Of a stretch of DNA of 64,000 bases, positions 1 to 12,200 are shown in pieces. Both the position numbers and the translations under genes were made by a program. The DNA lies in NCBI RefSeq assembly GCF_000247815.1, contig NC_021681.1:17323820-17387819 (forward strand), written 5' to 3'. The stretch's first letter is position 1, and every line of letters begins with the position of its first letter. Source of the stretch: Ficedula albicollis. Its lineage: Eukaryota; Chordata; Aves; Passeriformes; Muscicapidae. A model generated the notes under the pieces. That model was given only the letters and a program-made list of their open reading frames with translations, was not told where the DNA came from and did no database searches.

Positions 1-2865
1 GCTTGTGAATCAGTGAAAGCACGGCTGCCTTGAGCTTTGATTGCTGGGACAGACCTTTAGTTACACATCTGTGTCACAGCCTGACCTGACCTTTCTCTGA
101 GTGCGGTCCTCTTGTCACTGTTGGTGATGGCAACATCCTCTTGGCCTGACAGCATTGACCCAGATGGTCAAGCTGTGTATAGTCCCCATTTTCCAGGCCT
201 TGCTGGAACTGGTAGATGATGCAGAGATGGCTGAGCCTGCCAAGCAGGGTGTGTTTTATTTGTCTGGAATACCCTGAGCAGGCAGAGAAGGATTAAAATA
301 ACAGAAAATTGAAAACCCATTATCTTTGGGTACTGTAATCTTTCCTTTTGGGGTAGGCAGGTTCCATGGGACCTCATGCCCCCAGAGAGTGGAAAGGTCA
401 CCTTCCCATACCTGGTTGCCCCAACGCTTTCCCTGGCAGCCTGTCAAAACAAGGCTGTTTTCCTTCCCAGCCTTTTTCCTTCCTTCCTTTCTTCCCTCCC
501 GCTGGACTTGTGTCCTTGCACAGAGATAGTTCCACCCTTGAGCTGTGCTGGGCACCCAGAGACCAGGTGAGCTATAACCAGAAATGCTCAGTTAATGCAA
601 CCCCAAAGCCCACTTAGCTGAGAGCTGCAAACAAGAGGTTCAGGCACTCATGAGTTTGTCCTGATCAAAATTGTTGTTGAAAGTTTCCAAAGCCACGATT
701 TTGCCAAATATTGCACTTTCTTTTGTGCTTCATCTCCAGTGATTCTGTTGTGCAGAAAAGGACCTGCTGGATCTGTGTCTGCTATAATTGCTGTCCCCTT
801 GGTAGTGCCTTTTCCACAAAGAAAAGGACCTGCTGCATCTGTGTCTGCTATAATTGCTGTCCCCTTGGCCTCAGAGGTGCTTCCTGATATTCTAGCAGGA
901 AAGCTGTGGAAAACCTCACCCAGAACAAATGGCTTTAAGCAGTTCCCAGTTCCTCCTTCAATTCCCCAAACCAGGGCAGCTCACCTGGGAGGACTCTGCT
1001 TGTGGAGCACATGTGGCCAGCAAGGTGGTTGCTTGTCTCCCCTGGGGAGGTTCCTTCCTTTCTTGCTGAACTCCTGCTCCCATGTGGTAGCTGCCATGTG
1101 CCATCATAGCATCTGGAGAGGCTATGATGAGATCTGTGGGATCCACAGCCAGGGGCTTCATGGATCTTGGCCAGAAGCATCCCCAGCCAGCCCTGCTAGT
1201 CCTGCCATGGACACTGCTCTCCAAAGTGGATCTGAGTGATCTGCTAAGCTAGTGCAGGGTCAGGGCTTGCAAGAAGGGGAGTGTGGAGAGCGTTAAGAGG
1301 TCACTGGTATGAACTGTGATATGTGTATCATGGACACTCATGTTTTATGGTGTTGCACGAGCTTGTGTTTCAGAATGGCTTACACTGGTAGGGGTGTAGA
1401 AGTCAAGGGAGCTCAGCTGAGTTTGGCCTCAGCCTACTACTTGGTTCTTAACTCAGTATTCGAGGCGGTGAATTTCTCAATGATTTCATGGCATGCAGTT
1501 TTATTTGGGTCATTGAGAGCACAGTGTATGACTTTGCTACTCTTTAGGGAAGGGAAAATCAGTGCATCATCTAGTGATTCAGCACACAGGGTTTTCTTGC
1601 AGCCTACAGGAGAAAGATGTTTTAATTCTGTGTTCGTTCCTGAACAAGCCATTAATTTGAGTTAGCAATTTTCTTGGAGCCCAGAGGAGAGGAGTCTGTG
1701 ATCAAATGCAGTGGCTCAACACTGCTCTCTCCTCCTTTCCTTGCTTAAAAAGGTTGAGGCTCATCATTACAAACCTCCTTTCACTTTAGCCCTTGTGGTG
1801 ATCTTCCCAAACCATTTCAAGAGTCCTGCACAATCCAGCACCGGCAGTAGCCCTGCTGATAGTAACCTCTGTGACCCCAAAAAATGCATGAAGACTGGCA
1901 GCTGCCTCCTCTAAAGGATGCTGCACCTCTTGTCCTCCCTGCTGGCTCCTGGTCAGGGTCTGCAGCTCTTTAGCTCAGCCCAGGGGCTGCATCTCATGGC
2001 TGTGAGAGTGGTAGGACACTGACCTGGGGCCAGCATCATTCCCCAGGGTAATGAGGAGCTGCTTGCATGTGCAGGGCTGTTGCAGAACTCAGTTCTGTGC
2101 TGTTTTCTAGGCAGTTCAGTGTATAAAATCACCGAAGACATTCTCAGCAAAAAAGTCTCCCCACAGAACCATTCTGCTGCTTGTTGAAAGAGGATTAATT
2201 TTTCCCCCTTAATAAAACAAGCTGTATTTGAAATCCAAAAACCCTTGCTGAATGCCTTCTTGGAGCTGCAACGAAAGCAGCTTCCAGGTCCCATCATAGC
2301 CCGCTGCCGGAGGCGGATCCAAACTGCAAACCCTTCTAACAGCTCTTTAATAACTCTGCACAGAAGGAAAAATCTGTCACCTTTCCCTCTGTGGTTTCTC
2401 CTCTGTTCTAATGCACTGGAGGAACGAGATGGAGCCGGGAAAGTTTTCAGAGAAAGACTCGTGGGAAGTGCAGCTGCCGCTGGAGAAAGTGGTTTGTGCA
2501 GTGTCTGAGGGGAGCCGCAGCGGCCTGGGGAGGGTGCTGTGTGTGGGTGGGTTTGGAGGGCTGAGCTCTTACGACCCGCGCATTTCAGAGGAACCACGAA
2601 CACTTTATAGTAACAAAGGGTGGAAAAAGCAAGAGGTTTCTGCAATGCATGTGACTTTTCCCTGAGGTTTGGAACCCCACAGTATGTTCCAGGCCATGGT
2701 GTTTGCGTGTCAGCCTTGGTGAGTTAAGCTTTCTCCCACAAGCCTTGCTTGAAGTTGCTCTAATGACTGAGAGACTAAAATGTTGCTTTTTTTTTTTTTT
2801 TTCTCCTCTCACTCTCTCTCTCTCTCTCTCTTTTCATTGTCCCACATCCCTTCTCCTCTGTGCAG
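1..2865 (+). other. DIS3L2: DIS3L2 intron (5' end outside the window)
   Basis: No exon of DIS3L2 or another gene is recognisable here. Open frames are short and lack family motifs. The one structured element is the 66-bp tandem duplication at about 755-869. The intron status follows from the acceptor at 2864-2865. Confidence 0.75.
755..869. repeat. tandem duplication, period 66 bp, two copies
   Basis: The segment beginning gaaaaggacctgctg at 755 recurs at 821 with only about one mismatch over some 48 nt (ctgctggatctg versus ctgctgcatctg). The two copies are separated by a short unmatched tail. Confidence 0.85.
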
Positions 2866-2945
2866 ATGAAGCTCTCGTTTACCTTGGACCAGGAGAGTGG
2901 GATGCCTCAGGGCTGTTATATCTATCAGTACCGGGACAGCAACAA
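2866..2945 (+). CDS. DIS3L2: DIS3L2 internal exon within RNB domain
   Basis: An 80-nt exon reading [16 protein letters not shown] and then [10 protein letters not shown], preceded by a long CT-rich pyrimidine tract and CAG and followed by the perfect donor gtaagt. It ends two bases into a Lys codon completed by the first base of the next exon at 30288. The acceptor tract includes a T16 run and a (CT)n microsatellite at about 2811-2831. Confidence 0.93.
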
Positions 2946-3152
2946 GTAAGTCCTGTGGAAGGTTCCACACAGCAAACACAGGAAGGTGCATTGAAAAAAG
3001 ACTGCCCTGCCTTCTGGCAAAGGGATCACAACTGCTTGCACACTTAAAAGTAGATTTAAGCAGGCCTCAGGCTTGACCTGAAACTGGAAACAGCTCCTGT
3101 AAAGGCCGGATTCTTCAAAGTGCACAAGGCCCTGCAGCCCCTTTTTTTTTTT

Positions 3153-3223
<71 letters not shown>

Positions 3224-6200
3224 TTTTTTTTTTTTTTCTCTAGCTTTTAGAAGCTGCTTTTATTTGTCTAAAAGGCCTGCTCTTGAGTACCCCAGGCTCT
3301 GGCAGAGCTCACCCAGGCTTTGCCCAGGGGTGTTTACAACTTACACCCTGTTGGTGCTGGGGTGACTCTGGGAGCATGGCCTGGGAGAAAGCGCCTAGAA
3401 AGCTGCTCTGCTTGAAAGCAGAGCCCTCAGCTGTGCTTAGCCAGACCCACACAGCGCCCCATTCTCTCTGCTAAAGCTCATGCATGGGTTCACTGTATGG
3501 CCTTTGTGGTACCAGAGCCCCAGTGCAGCCACGTGCTCTGTTTTTGTAAGGTACTATATGATATTCAAGCTTTGGATATGTTCGGAGCACAGAGTCCTCT
3601 ATTTCTAAGTATTCTGCCTATTTTTACTAGCTGCTGTAGTGAATTGGCACCCAAGATGTTTTTATTTCAAATCACATTCTCATTATCAAATTGACAGCAG
3701 CAGCAGAGTTCAGGATATTTCTGTGTTTGCCCTGAATACCAGCATGTCATAAATCCATGGCCTGTTACTCCACCCATGTAGTTCTGCTTCTTGCCAGTTA
3801 TTCAAGTTAACCTAAAAAACGAGAGTATATGAAGTTGTCAATGAACAGAACAGTCTGTAATTAGATCTGCTCAGAAACACCAACAAGTGCAGTCCCAGCA
3901 AGGAAGAGGGACATCTGCAAATGCACAAAGCAGTGTCTTAGCTGAGAAATCTTAATATTTAAACAAGAAGGGAGATAATTTGTGGCAGATTCCTTCCTGC
4001 CTGTGGGTGGATGATTAGCATGTGGTCCCATCCCAAGTATCCCAGCCCCAGAGCCTTGTATGAGCAGAGTTGGTACCTCCAGCACCACCAAGCTCACAGG
4101 GCAACGTGCAGTTCAGCGCCAAAGCATAAAATCAACAAGAGAAGAGCATTTGTTTTTGAGGGTTTTAAAGGCATTGGCACACAATGGACAGCAAGGAAAA
4201 GAAACTCCCCCAGACCTGCTGGGCTTTGTTAAGGATGTTTATAGACCAGTTTTCTAATTGTGTGGTGTATATCTCAAAAATCAGCAGCTGTGGTTTTTCT
4301 GCCACAGATTCTCCTCTCTCCAGGCTCCAGTGGGTGTTTTCTGCCATTGTTTGAGGAAACTCCAGGGACATGAGTAGAGCTATTTTGTTTAAATGCTAAG
4401 GCCAGTAGCAATTCCTCTTGGAAACCTTGTTGTTGGCTGTGAGAGGCCCCAGTGTGTGACAACATAGCTGTGTCACGTTAACAGCTGTTGATTGAGAGGT
4501 ATATGGCTCTGTCCTGTGTTTCTGGCAAGCATGGGAACTGAGCCACCCTTGGCCATGCCAGCCAGGATGATGGCTTGAAAAAACGCATTGTGGGCAGGAT
4601 GAGTGCAATTCCAAGTACATCCAGACTTTGTGTGTGTGCCTCACAAATCCAAACAGCAATTACACCTCCATGGATGAATGAAATACTTTGTATTTCATAG
4701 CTTGCTTGACCAACCTGGGGAGAGCAGGATCCCATTTCCCAGGGAGAGCCTTGCTAGGTTTGCACACACGCTTCTCCCCCTAAACCCAGTGTGTGCAGCC
4801 CAGCACTTCTGACAGTCCTTGGCTGGTGAACTGAAGCGTGAAGGTCTGTGCTACAGCTGACGCATTCTTGCAGGTAAAATGCCCTTGAGCTGAATATGTG
4901 CTTGCTTCTGGTTGTACCCTGGGTGATTTTGGAGGAACTCATATGTGCAGCAGCTTTGTTAGCAACAAGAGCCTTAAGTTTGAATAGTGTTGGGAAGCAC
5001 CAGACGTGGCACCTGCTCAGCTAAGCTGAGATTGTTCTTCTCAAGCACTGGGTCTGTCATAGGGTTAATCTGATGTCCACACAGTAACGTGGCACTTGTC
5101 ACGATAGTTTTTCCTTATAGTAATTTTCCAGGGTAACTTGTAGGGCTTGTGTTCTCCCGAGTGTAGTCAGGCTTTGACAGTACCCGTCAGGACTCAGGGG
5201 GTAACAGCTCTTCTGCCTCCTAAAGATGTAGCCAGAAGCTAAAGCAGCATGACCTTGGTGTCTACATTTGGGAACCATTTCTAGCCCAGAGAAGAAATAC
5301 TGGTGACACACTCCAAGCTCATGCATGGGAAAGACTGGAAATGTGCATCCCAGATCCCAGTTCTCAGCAAGGCATCACACCTGGGACCTGCTCCAGGTAA
5401 AAGAGGTGTGGCAGGCGTGCAGGTGTGAGAAGCTCTTGAGCAGCAGCTTTGACAGGAGGAAGCAGAGGTGATTCTGGCTGGCAGAAACCCATTCTGACCT
5501 GGGGAGTGCACCCAGTGCCCCAGAGACCTGCGTGAGCCAGGCTGTGCATGTCAAGGCTTGGTGTCACCCTGGTCACTGAAGGAATGTCCCTTCCCCTCCA
5601 AGTGGCAAATGCTGTTCCAAGCTGCAGCCAGACGGGGCCACCGGAGAACAGCGGATGTTGGTCTCCCACTTGGAGAACAAAGGACTGCAGCATTGCTGAA
5701 AGTGTAATTACCAGAGCAATTAAAATTTCTATTGCTTAGGCTAGAAGTGCAAGTACCATGCAGGCTCTTACAAGGGCAATCAATTGGAATTTGTTCCCTT
5801 TAAAATGATAAAACTTTTCCAAGGAAATGTTGTTGCTCCTGACAGCTTTCTGTTGCCTGCCTGCGTGCCTGTCTGCAGGAGCATTCATGGGCACAGCACT
5901 CGCCCTCTCCACTCTTGCACCCTGGGTGCCAAGCACTTTGGGTGGACTGGACTCAGCGGAACCTTGGAAGTCTTGGAAGCCTTGGATTGAGAGCAGAAGA
6001 GGGCGAGCAGCTGCTTGCTCTGCCCTTCCAACCTCTGCTATAATAGATAGGTATCCAGTGGCACTTGATAGTCCCAGTGGCAGCTTGGAGCTGTATGGAG
6101 GAGCAGGGCTGTCACTACTCCTGCAGTCGCAGGGGTGACCAGGGGACATCACTTCTCCTCTTCCTCCTGCTCACACCTAGGCATGTTCAGCCCCTGGGCT

Positions 6201-9200
6201 ACCAGTCCTTCCCTGCCTGTCAGTCCTTCCTGGCCTCAGAGGAAGTGGCTTGACCTGACAGAAGCAAGCAGTGTGCTTTCTCATTTTTAAGTCATGTTGC
6301 TTAAATTCTCCCTGATGGAGATCAGTCAGTAATGGGCAGAATCCCAGGCTGGTGCCCTGAGCTCTGTGGGACACTGTCTGCCAGGGGAGCAGTGTTCTGT
6401 GACACAGAGACACACAGTGACGGGTGCTGGGTGACACTTGGAACAGGAGCATACTGTCCACCTTCAGATGGCCCTAGAGCAGTGACAGGGAGGGGACAGC
6501 CGTGCCAGATGTCCTGTCAGGTGTTGACACGGCACATGTCAGGTGTTGACGGTGGGACTGGCTTTCTTTCACTGCCGCTTGACACAGGCTGAATTTCTCT
6601 GATCCTGCACAGGATCCAATTGCAAAACCCAGCCAGGCAGTAAAAGACCATCAAGTTCATTCACATCCACTGTGGCTCATGAATCCTGTCTTACAAGATG
6701 CACTCACCAAGTCCCTGCTCCAGGAATGTGATACGGGCTGTTCTGGGGAAGTGCCAGCTGCCCACTCTGAAGCCTGCCCGGCGTGACTGGTGCTGCTCCT
6801 GTGGGCTGCCAGGCAGCAGGAAGGATGAGATCCGTAAAGGTTATGGCTCAGCATGAAAGACTTCTTCCAGCCTGTGTGCAGGAAGAGCCAAAGCAAATTT
6901 GAGATCCCCCTAGAAGAAATTAATTGCAAGAAGTCCAGTGTCTTTTGGCTGTATCCAAGAAATAGAAAATGCAATCTGTTCTCTGCACTCACCATCACTA
7001 TCCAGATGCTTCTCTGGAGATCTCCTAGGCTCTGCCCAGCTACCCACAGCAAGTCTGATCCTTCAAATGCCTTTGTCTTCCCTCCCAAGACTCTCTCTGA
7101 TAACTGCCGCCTTTCTCAGATGATGCAGTGCTCAGAGTCTCTGCCATCCCAGACCCACCAGGGAGGTGTAAATCCCTGTCAAGCATGACACTTTCTTGTC
7201 CCCAGATGGTACTTCTCTAATATGGTTTTCCTGCTCCCTCAGTGTCCAGGTTTTGGTCTGTTTTTGAGGTCCCTTCCCCACATCCCAGATTCCACCTTTG
7301 CCGACAGACCAGCTTGCAGTTCACCAATGAATTTCATTTTAATTCTGTGCTGCAGCTGCAGTTTGTGTCAGGATTATGAATTTGTAGTGGGGGCTTTCAT
7401 GTTCTCTTTAGAGTAATTTCAAAACCCAGAGGAGCAGCATCTTGCATGGAAGCACTTAGAGACCTCTTAGAAAAGCAGCATTGGAGTATTGATCACTTTT
7501 TCTCTCTGGAGACCCAGAGTGCTGCAGATCGAGCTGCTGTGCAGTGTAGCCACTTGCGGGCAGCACCACACAACTCTTCAGAATGAGAAGTGAAAAACAG
7601 CTCCAGTTGAAAGGCAAAGTGGTGCCCCCTTTTATATAGAGATCAGTGATGTCTGGTACATTGGATTATCGCCTAAAACCCCAGGACTTCAAATGCCAGG
7701 GTGCATGCACTCCTGATGCTGACAGGCTCATGATACATAATGCTGTTTGGGTTACCAACCGAGCTCCTCTGTGCAATCTTTTCATAAGGTGAATGTAATA
7801 TCTGCAGTGATGTACCCAATGTTACATCAAGAGAGCTAACCTATAATTATGCTGGAATTGTTTGAATGGGTTATTTGTCAGTAACACATTAGCTCACTCT
7901 GTTTATTGCTTCCATTCAGAATTGCAGCAGTTTTGGTGTAAACAGAGTTTGGGTGGAGGTTTGGGAGGGTTTGTTTTTCTGAAAAAGAGCAAAGCAGAAT
8001 TGTTTGGAGTTTATTCTTTTTTACTAGATAAGCTGTTGACTGGCAGTGCTTGGAAGAAAATATGTAAAGCAGCTGACACAGCTGCTGATTTGTTTTCAGT
8101 GATACTTCCCAGGTGTACAGCTCATGTGTTGGACTTTAGCATGGACCTGGTTCTTCTGCAATGAGCTGGCAGGTTTACCGTAAGGTGTTTTGTTCCTTTT
8201 GAGAGACCAAAGCTTGCAGAGTGAGTTGTTTGCACAAGGAGCTGCTGCACAGCTCACACAGTCCCTGGGTGCCTGACCTGCCTTATTACATGGTTGTTTC
8301 ATGGTACACATCCCAGTGAAGCAGCACTGCTTCTTTTGGTATAAAGGAACTCCCCTGATGGTGTCTGATTTCCCAGTTAGTGTTCATGTTCTACCCCACC
8401 CCAACCTGCAAGGGAAGTCTCTGGAAGTGGCATCTGCTCCTGCTTATCTCGTCTGGTAAACTGGAATTTCTTGGGGGAAATCCATGTACATGTCCTTTGA
8501 CATCACAGGCTTGGACAGATGCTTTCTTGCAACAGTTACTCACCTGAAACTTGTGAAATGCTGTGTTAGATTTCAGAACAAAATAAAATTAATGCAATTA
8601 TCAGGGAAAAAAAAACGAAAGATAAGGTAGCACATTGGAATTTTTCTTTTGATACCATGTGTTGTTTTTTCACTATTGACACTAAACTTTACACAAGTGC
8701 ACCCTTCACCTGCCAAAGGTAAGCGTTGGAGTTGGCCAGCAAGGCTGGTAAATTATTCTGTCACTGTGCCTGGAGATAAACCAGTCCTCCTGCTTTTGGC
8801 ATTGGTTCAGTGAAGGGTAAATTGTCCAGGAGAATAAGTCTGGGTGTTGACCTTTAAAACTTCGAAAGATATGTAATCCTTCCTGCCTAAGGCATGAGCT
8901 CAGTTTTTTGTCTTGCACCTCCAAAGGCTGTTGGGACATAAGCTGCAAAACAGCCTTTGTCACTTGAGACTTGAGGAGCAGAGAGTTGTTCTTTCCTTCC
9001 AGAGGGGCCCATATGGCCATTCCTAGCTGGGGTAAAAGGCCTGCAAAAGGCTCTGCCCAGGTACTACATAGCTGCTTTTCTTGACACAGACTTGTCTCCT
9101 CCTGCCATCCTGCTGCTTAATAATAGGTTTCCAGTCCATCAGAACTGTAGAAATAGTAACTGCTAAATCCCTGGAGTGTCAGTGCAATGAGGATTATGGC

Positions 9201-12200
9201 CACTCCTAGCTGGGGTAAAAGGCCTATTGCAAAAGGCTCTGCCCAGGTACTACATAGCTGCTTTTCTTGACACAGACTTGTCTCCTCCTGCCATCCTGCT
9301 GCTTAATAATAGGTTTCCAGTCCATCAGAACTGTAGAAATAGTAACTGCTGAATCCTTGGAGTGTCAGTGCAATGAGGGGGATGCAAATGGAAAAGGTGA
9401 TCAAGGAAACCTGCCTTCTCCTTGAGCAGGAGGGATTTGAACATAACCTTATCCCTTCCAAACAAATGTTTGAAGCTTTCTTTGGTGACTTACACAGTAT
9501 CCCACAGTGACCAGTAGCTCTCTTTAAATCCTCAGCAGGGTTCCAGAGAAGTCAGTGTGTGCTCCCATTCACAAGAGGTAGGAAGGACTGGGGTCTTAAA
9601 TCCCAGTGAGTGTGGGACTTCTCTCCCTAGACTGAATCAAAGGAGTTTGTCATCTTACTTGTTTCAGTGTTTGCTTGGGAAGGAGCTGTAAACCTCCTTG
9701 TGTCAGCGTTAGGTGTCTGGGTATTTGGTGGCAATCAGGAAGGTGAGAAAATCAGCTGCAGTTGTAATAGAGTCAGAGATGCTGTCTCCATGTGTCATCC
9801 CAGAGATCTGTTTACATATCCATTTGTTTAACAATATGTTTGAATGCCCTCAGCAGCATTTCGGCACCATTTCCCTGGCCTGTATGTGTCTGACTAATGC
9901 TCAAGGCAGTGTGCTATATCTGGACTGGAATTGCTAACCTGTGGATATGGGTTTCTTAGCAGCCCTGAATTAGATGAGTCTGTGATTAGCCCTTAGGAAC
10001 ATGAGAGAGGACAGATCTGATGTGAGAAAGAATGAATAATTGTCCCTCCACAAGAAGCACCTCTCAATTTCATCCTGAACCCAAGTTGCTGAATTGATTT
10101 TGTGTCAAGGAAGGCCCTCTCCTGGGCTGGGATCTGACTAGAAAAATCACCAGACCCCCCCAGCTATCCCTCTCCCAGCAGGATTTCTAGGCATATCTTT
10201 ATCTTAACAAATAGGGAAAAGTTTGGCTTTGTCCCTGTGTCGTTGACAGTGCAGAGTGACTTCTCTGCCAGTAGCAGGTTTTGCTGGCCACCCTGGGATG
10301 TTGCAAGCAGGGATGCTGGGACAGTGGGTGAGAGGATGTGCCACCATCTCTTGCTTTGTCAGGAGGTGCTTTGGGTACAAACTAAGGATGGAGAGTTGCT
10401 TGCTGGGACAGACAGTGGGGTAAAACCAAAGGTGATGAAGAGAATCCTGAGTACTTGAGCTGGCTGTGATGAGGGATGCTGTGCTTGGGGATAAACCTGC
10501 CATTCCTGCTCGACATCCTGCTGTTGGATCTGTGCTGTCTGCCCAGAGGGAGCCAGGGTTTCGGTTTGCCCCAGGCAGGACCTCTGTGGTCTGTGCAGCA
10601 CTAAGTACCCCAGTCCCCCAGGGCATGGCAGTGTGAGCTGCAGTTACTGGGTGGATTGTCAGCCAGCTGGGATTGCTCTCTCATAAAGAGCTACTAGCTG
10701 AAAGCTGAAGCATTCAGATTGGAAATAAAGCACACATTTGAAAGGCAAGAGAGATTAACTGGGAAATTGGGCCAATAGAAGAACAGGGAATTCTCTTTCA
10801 AGGACAAATGCACTTCTGGAATGTGTTTTCGATCTGGCAAGTCTTTTTTAACAGAGTAGTAGCTACCTGAAGGCCTCTAGGCACAGGGCATCAGCTGGTG
10901 AAATAATCTTCCCTGTCTTAAATCCCTGAACCATTGCTCTGTGTTAATGTAAAAGTTTTGTCCTGACACCACTCCTCTCTCCATATACTCTGCTGAGTTG
11001 GGCATTCCATGGACCTTATTGAAATTATGTCCTCACAAATTAGAGGGTGAGAGTGGAACTATCTCACCAGTTTTGCCCTGACACCACTCCTCTCTCCATA
11101 TACTCTGCTGAGTTGGGCATTCCATGGACCTTATTGAAATTATGTCCTCACAAATTAGAGGGTGAGAGTGGAACTATCTCTTCTTGCCCTCTCCTGAGCA
11201 ACTTAGATCCCAGTTCTATTTTTCCAGCTATTGTTGTGCATCGTTCTTGGTCCTGCTGCTTTTTCGATGTTTTTTTCCCACAGTTCAGAGCAGCTACATC
11301 AGTCTGGCAATGGGTTCCACTCTCTTCACACCTCCCTACTTGTCCATCAAAAAAAAGGAACTCCAAGTCACATGCATGTTTTGTGTGCTCAGCTCCTCAC
11401 TCAGGGTGACCCCAAATGGGGTTCCTCTTACAGCATAGCACTTTCACCTCTTTCAGTTGGCCATGCATTAGTCAGTCTGGAGCCTAATGGGTTTGTAACC
11501 TGACTTTGCCTGTCTCAGATGTTCCCAGTGATGTAAGAGGATTTGGGCACTACTTGCTTTCAAGTTAATGGAAAGATCTTGCTTGGAAAGAACCTGCTTG
11601 AGGATCTGAGTGTACTTTGCATTAATGTTTCCATTAATTTTAATGGAAACTGGTTTGAAATTCCTCAGATCAGCTTTGAACATCTTAAATTTTGTGTCCT
11701 TCACCTGTCTCATCTGAAATGCAGCACTCTCAAATGAGCAGTCTCATTACTGGCCAAGATGTTCTGCAAGCTTTTTCTGCCTCTGGGAATGTCCTGTTCT
11801 CTGTTGATCCCACTGGACCCCTCACCAGCTCACCACACGTGGGGTAGGAGCTCCATGGTCAGCTCTCAGCTCAGAAGCTATTCCTTGCTTGTGGTCTCTG
11901 GCAAGTCACGTCATCTGTTTCTGCTCCTCCACCATCTGTGGAGCAAATAAGAGCAAGAATCCTCAGGGACTTTTTTATTAGCATTTATAAAGCACTTTGC
12001 CATCATCAAACAGAGGGGAATAGAGAAGAGTGAACTTTTATCATTGCCACTCAACTCTCAGTTTCTGCAAAGCTCTGCTGCTGTGGGCATGATTACCTGC
12101 ACATGGCATTTGGCTGGTACAGGCAGTGCAGAGCCCAGCCTGGGTTTTAGCCTGACTCAGGTTTTGTCTGGCTTTCCTGCTTCTGCTGGGCCACAGTGCT

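Noticed and set aside
739..1239. 166-residue frame with an internal repeat
   Set aside because: The protein repeat only mirrors the 66-bp tandem DNA duplication; no other coding evidence.
1953..2645. 230-residue minus-strand frame
   Set aside because: It has no recognisable domain or splice context and lies in a DIS3L2 intron next to a real exon; likely chance.
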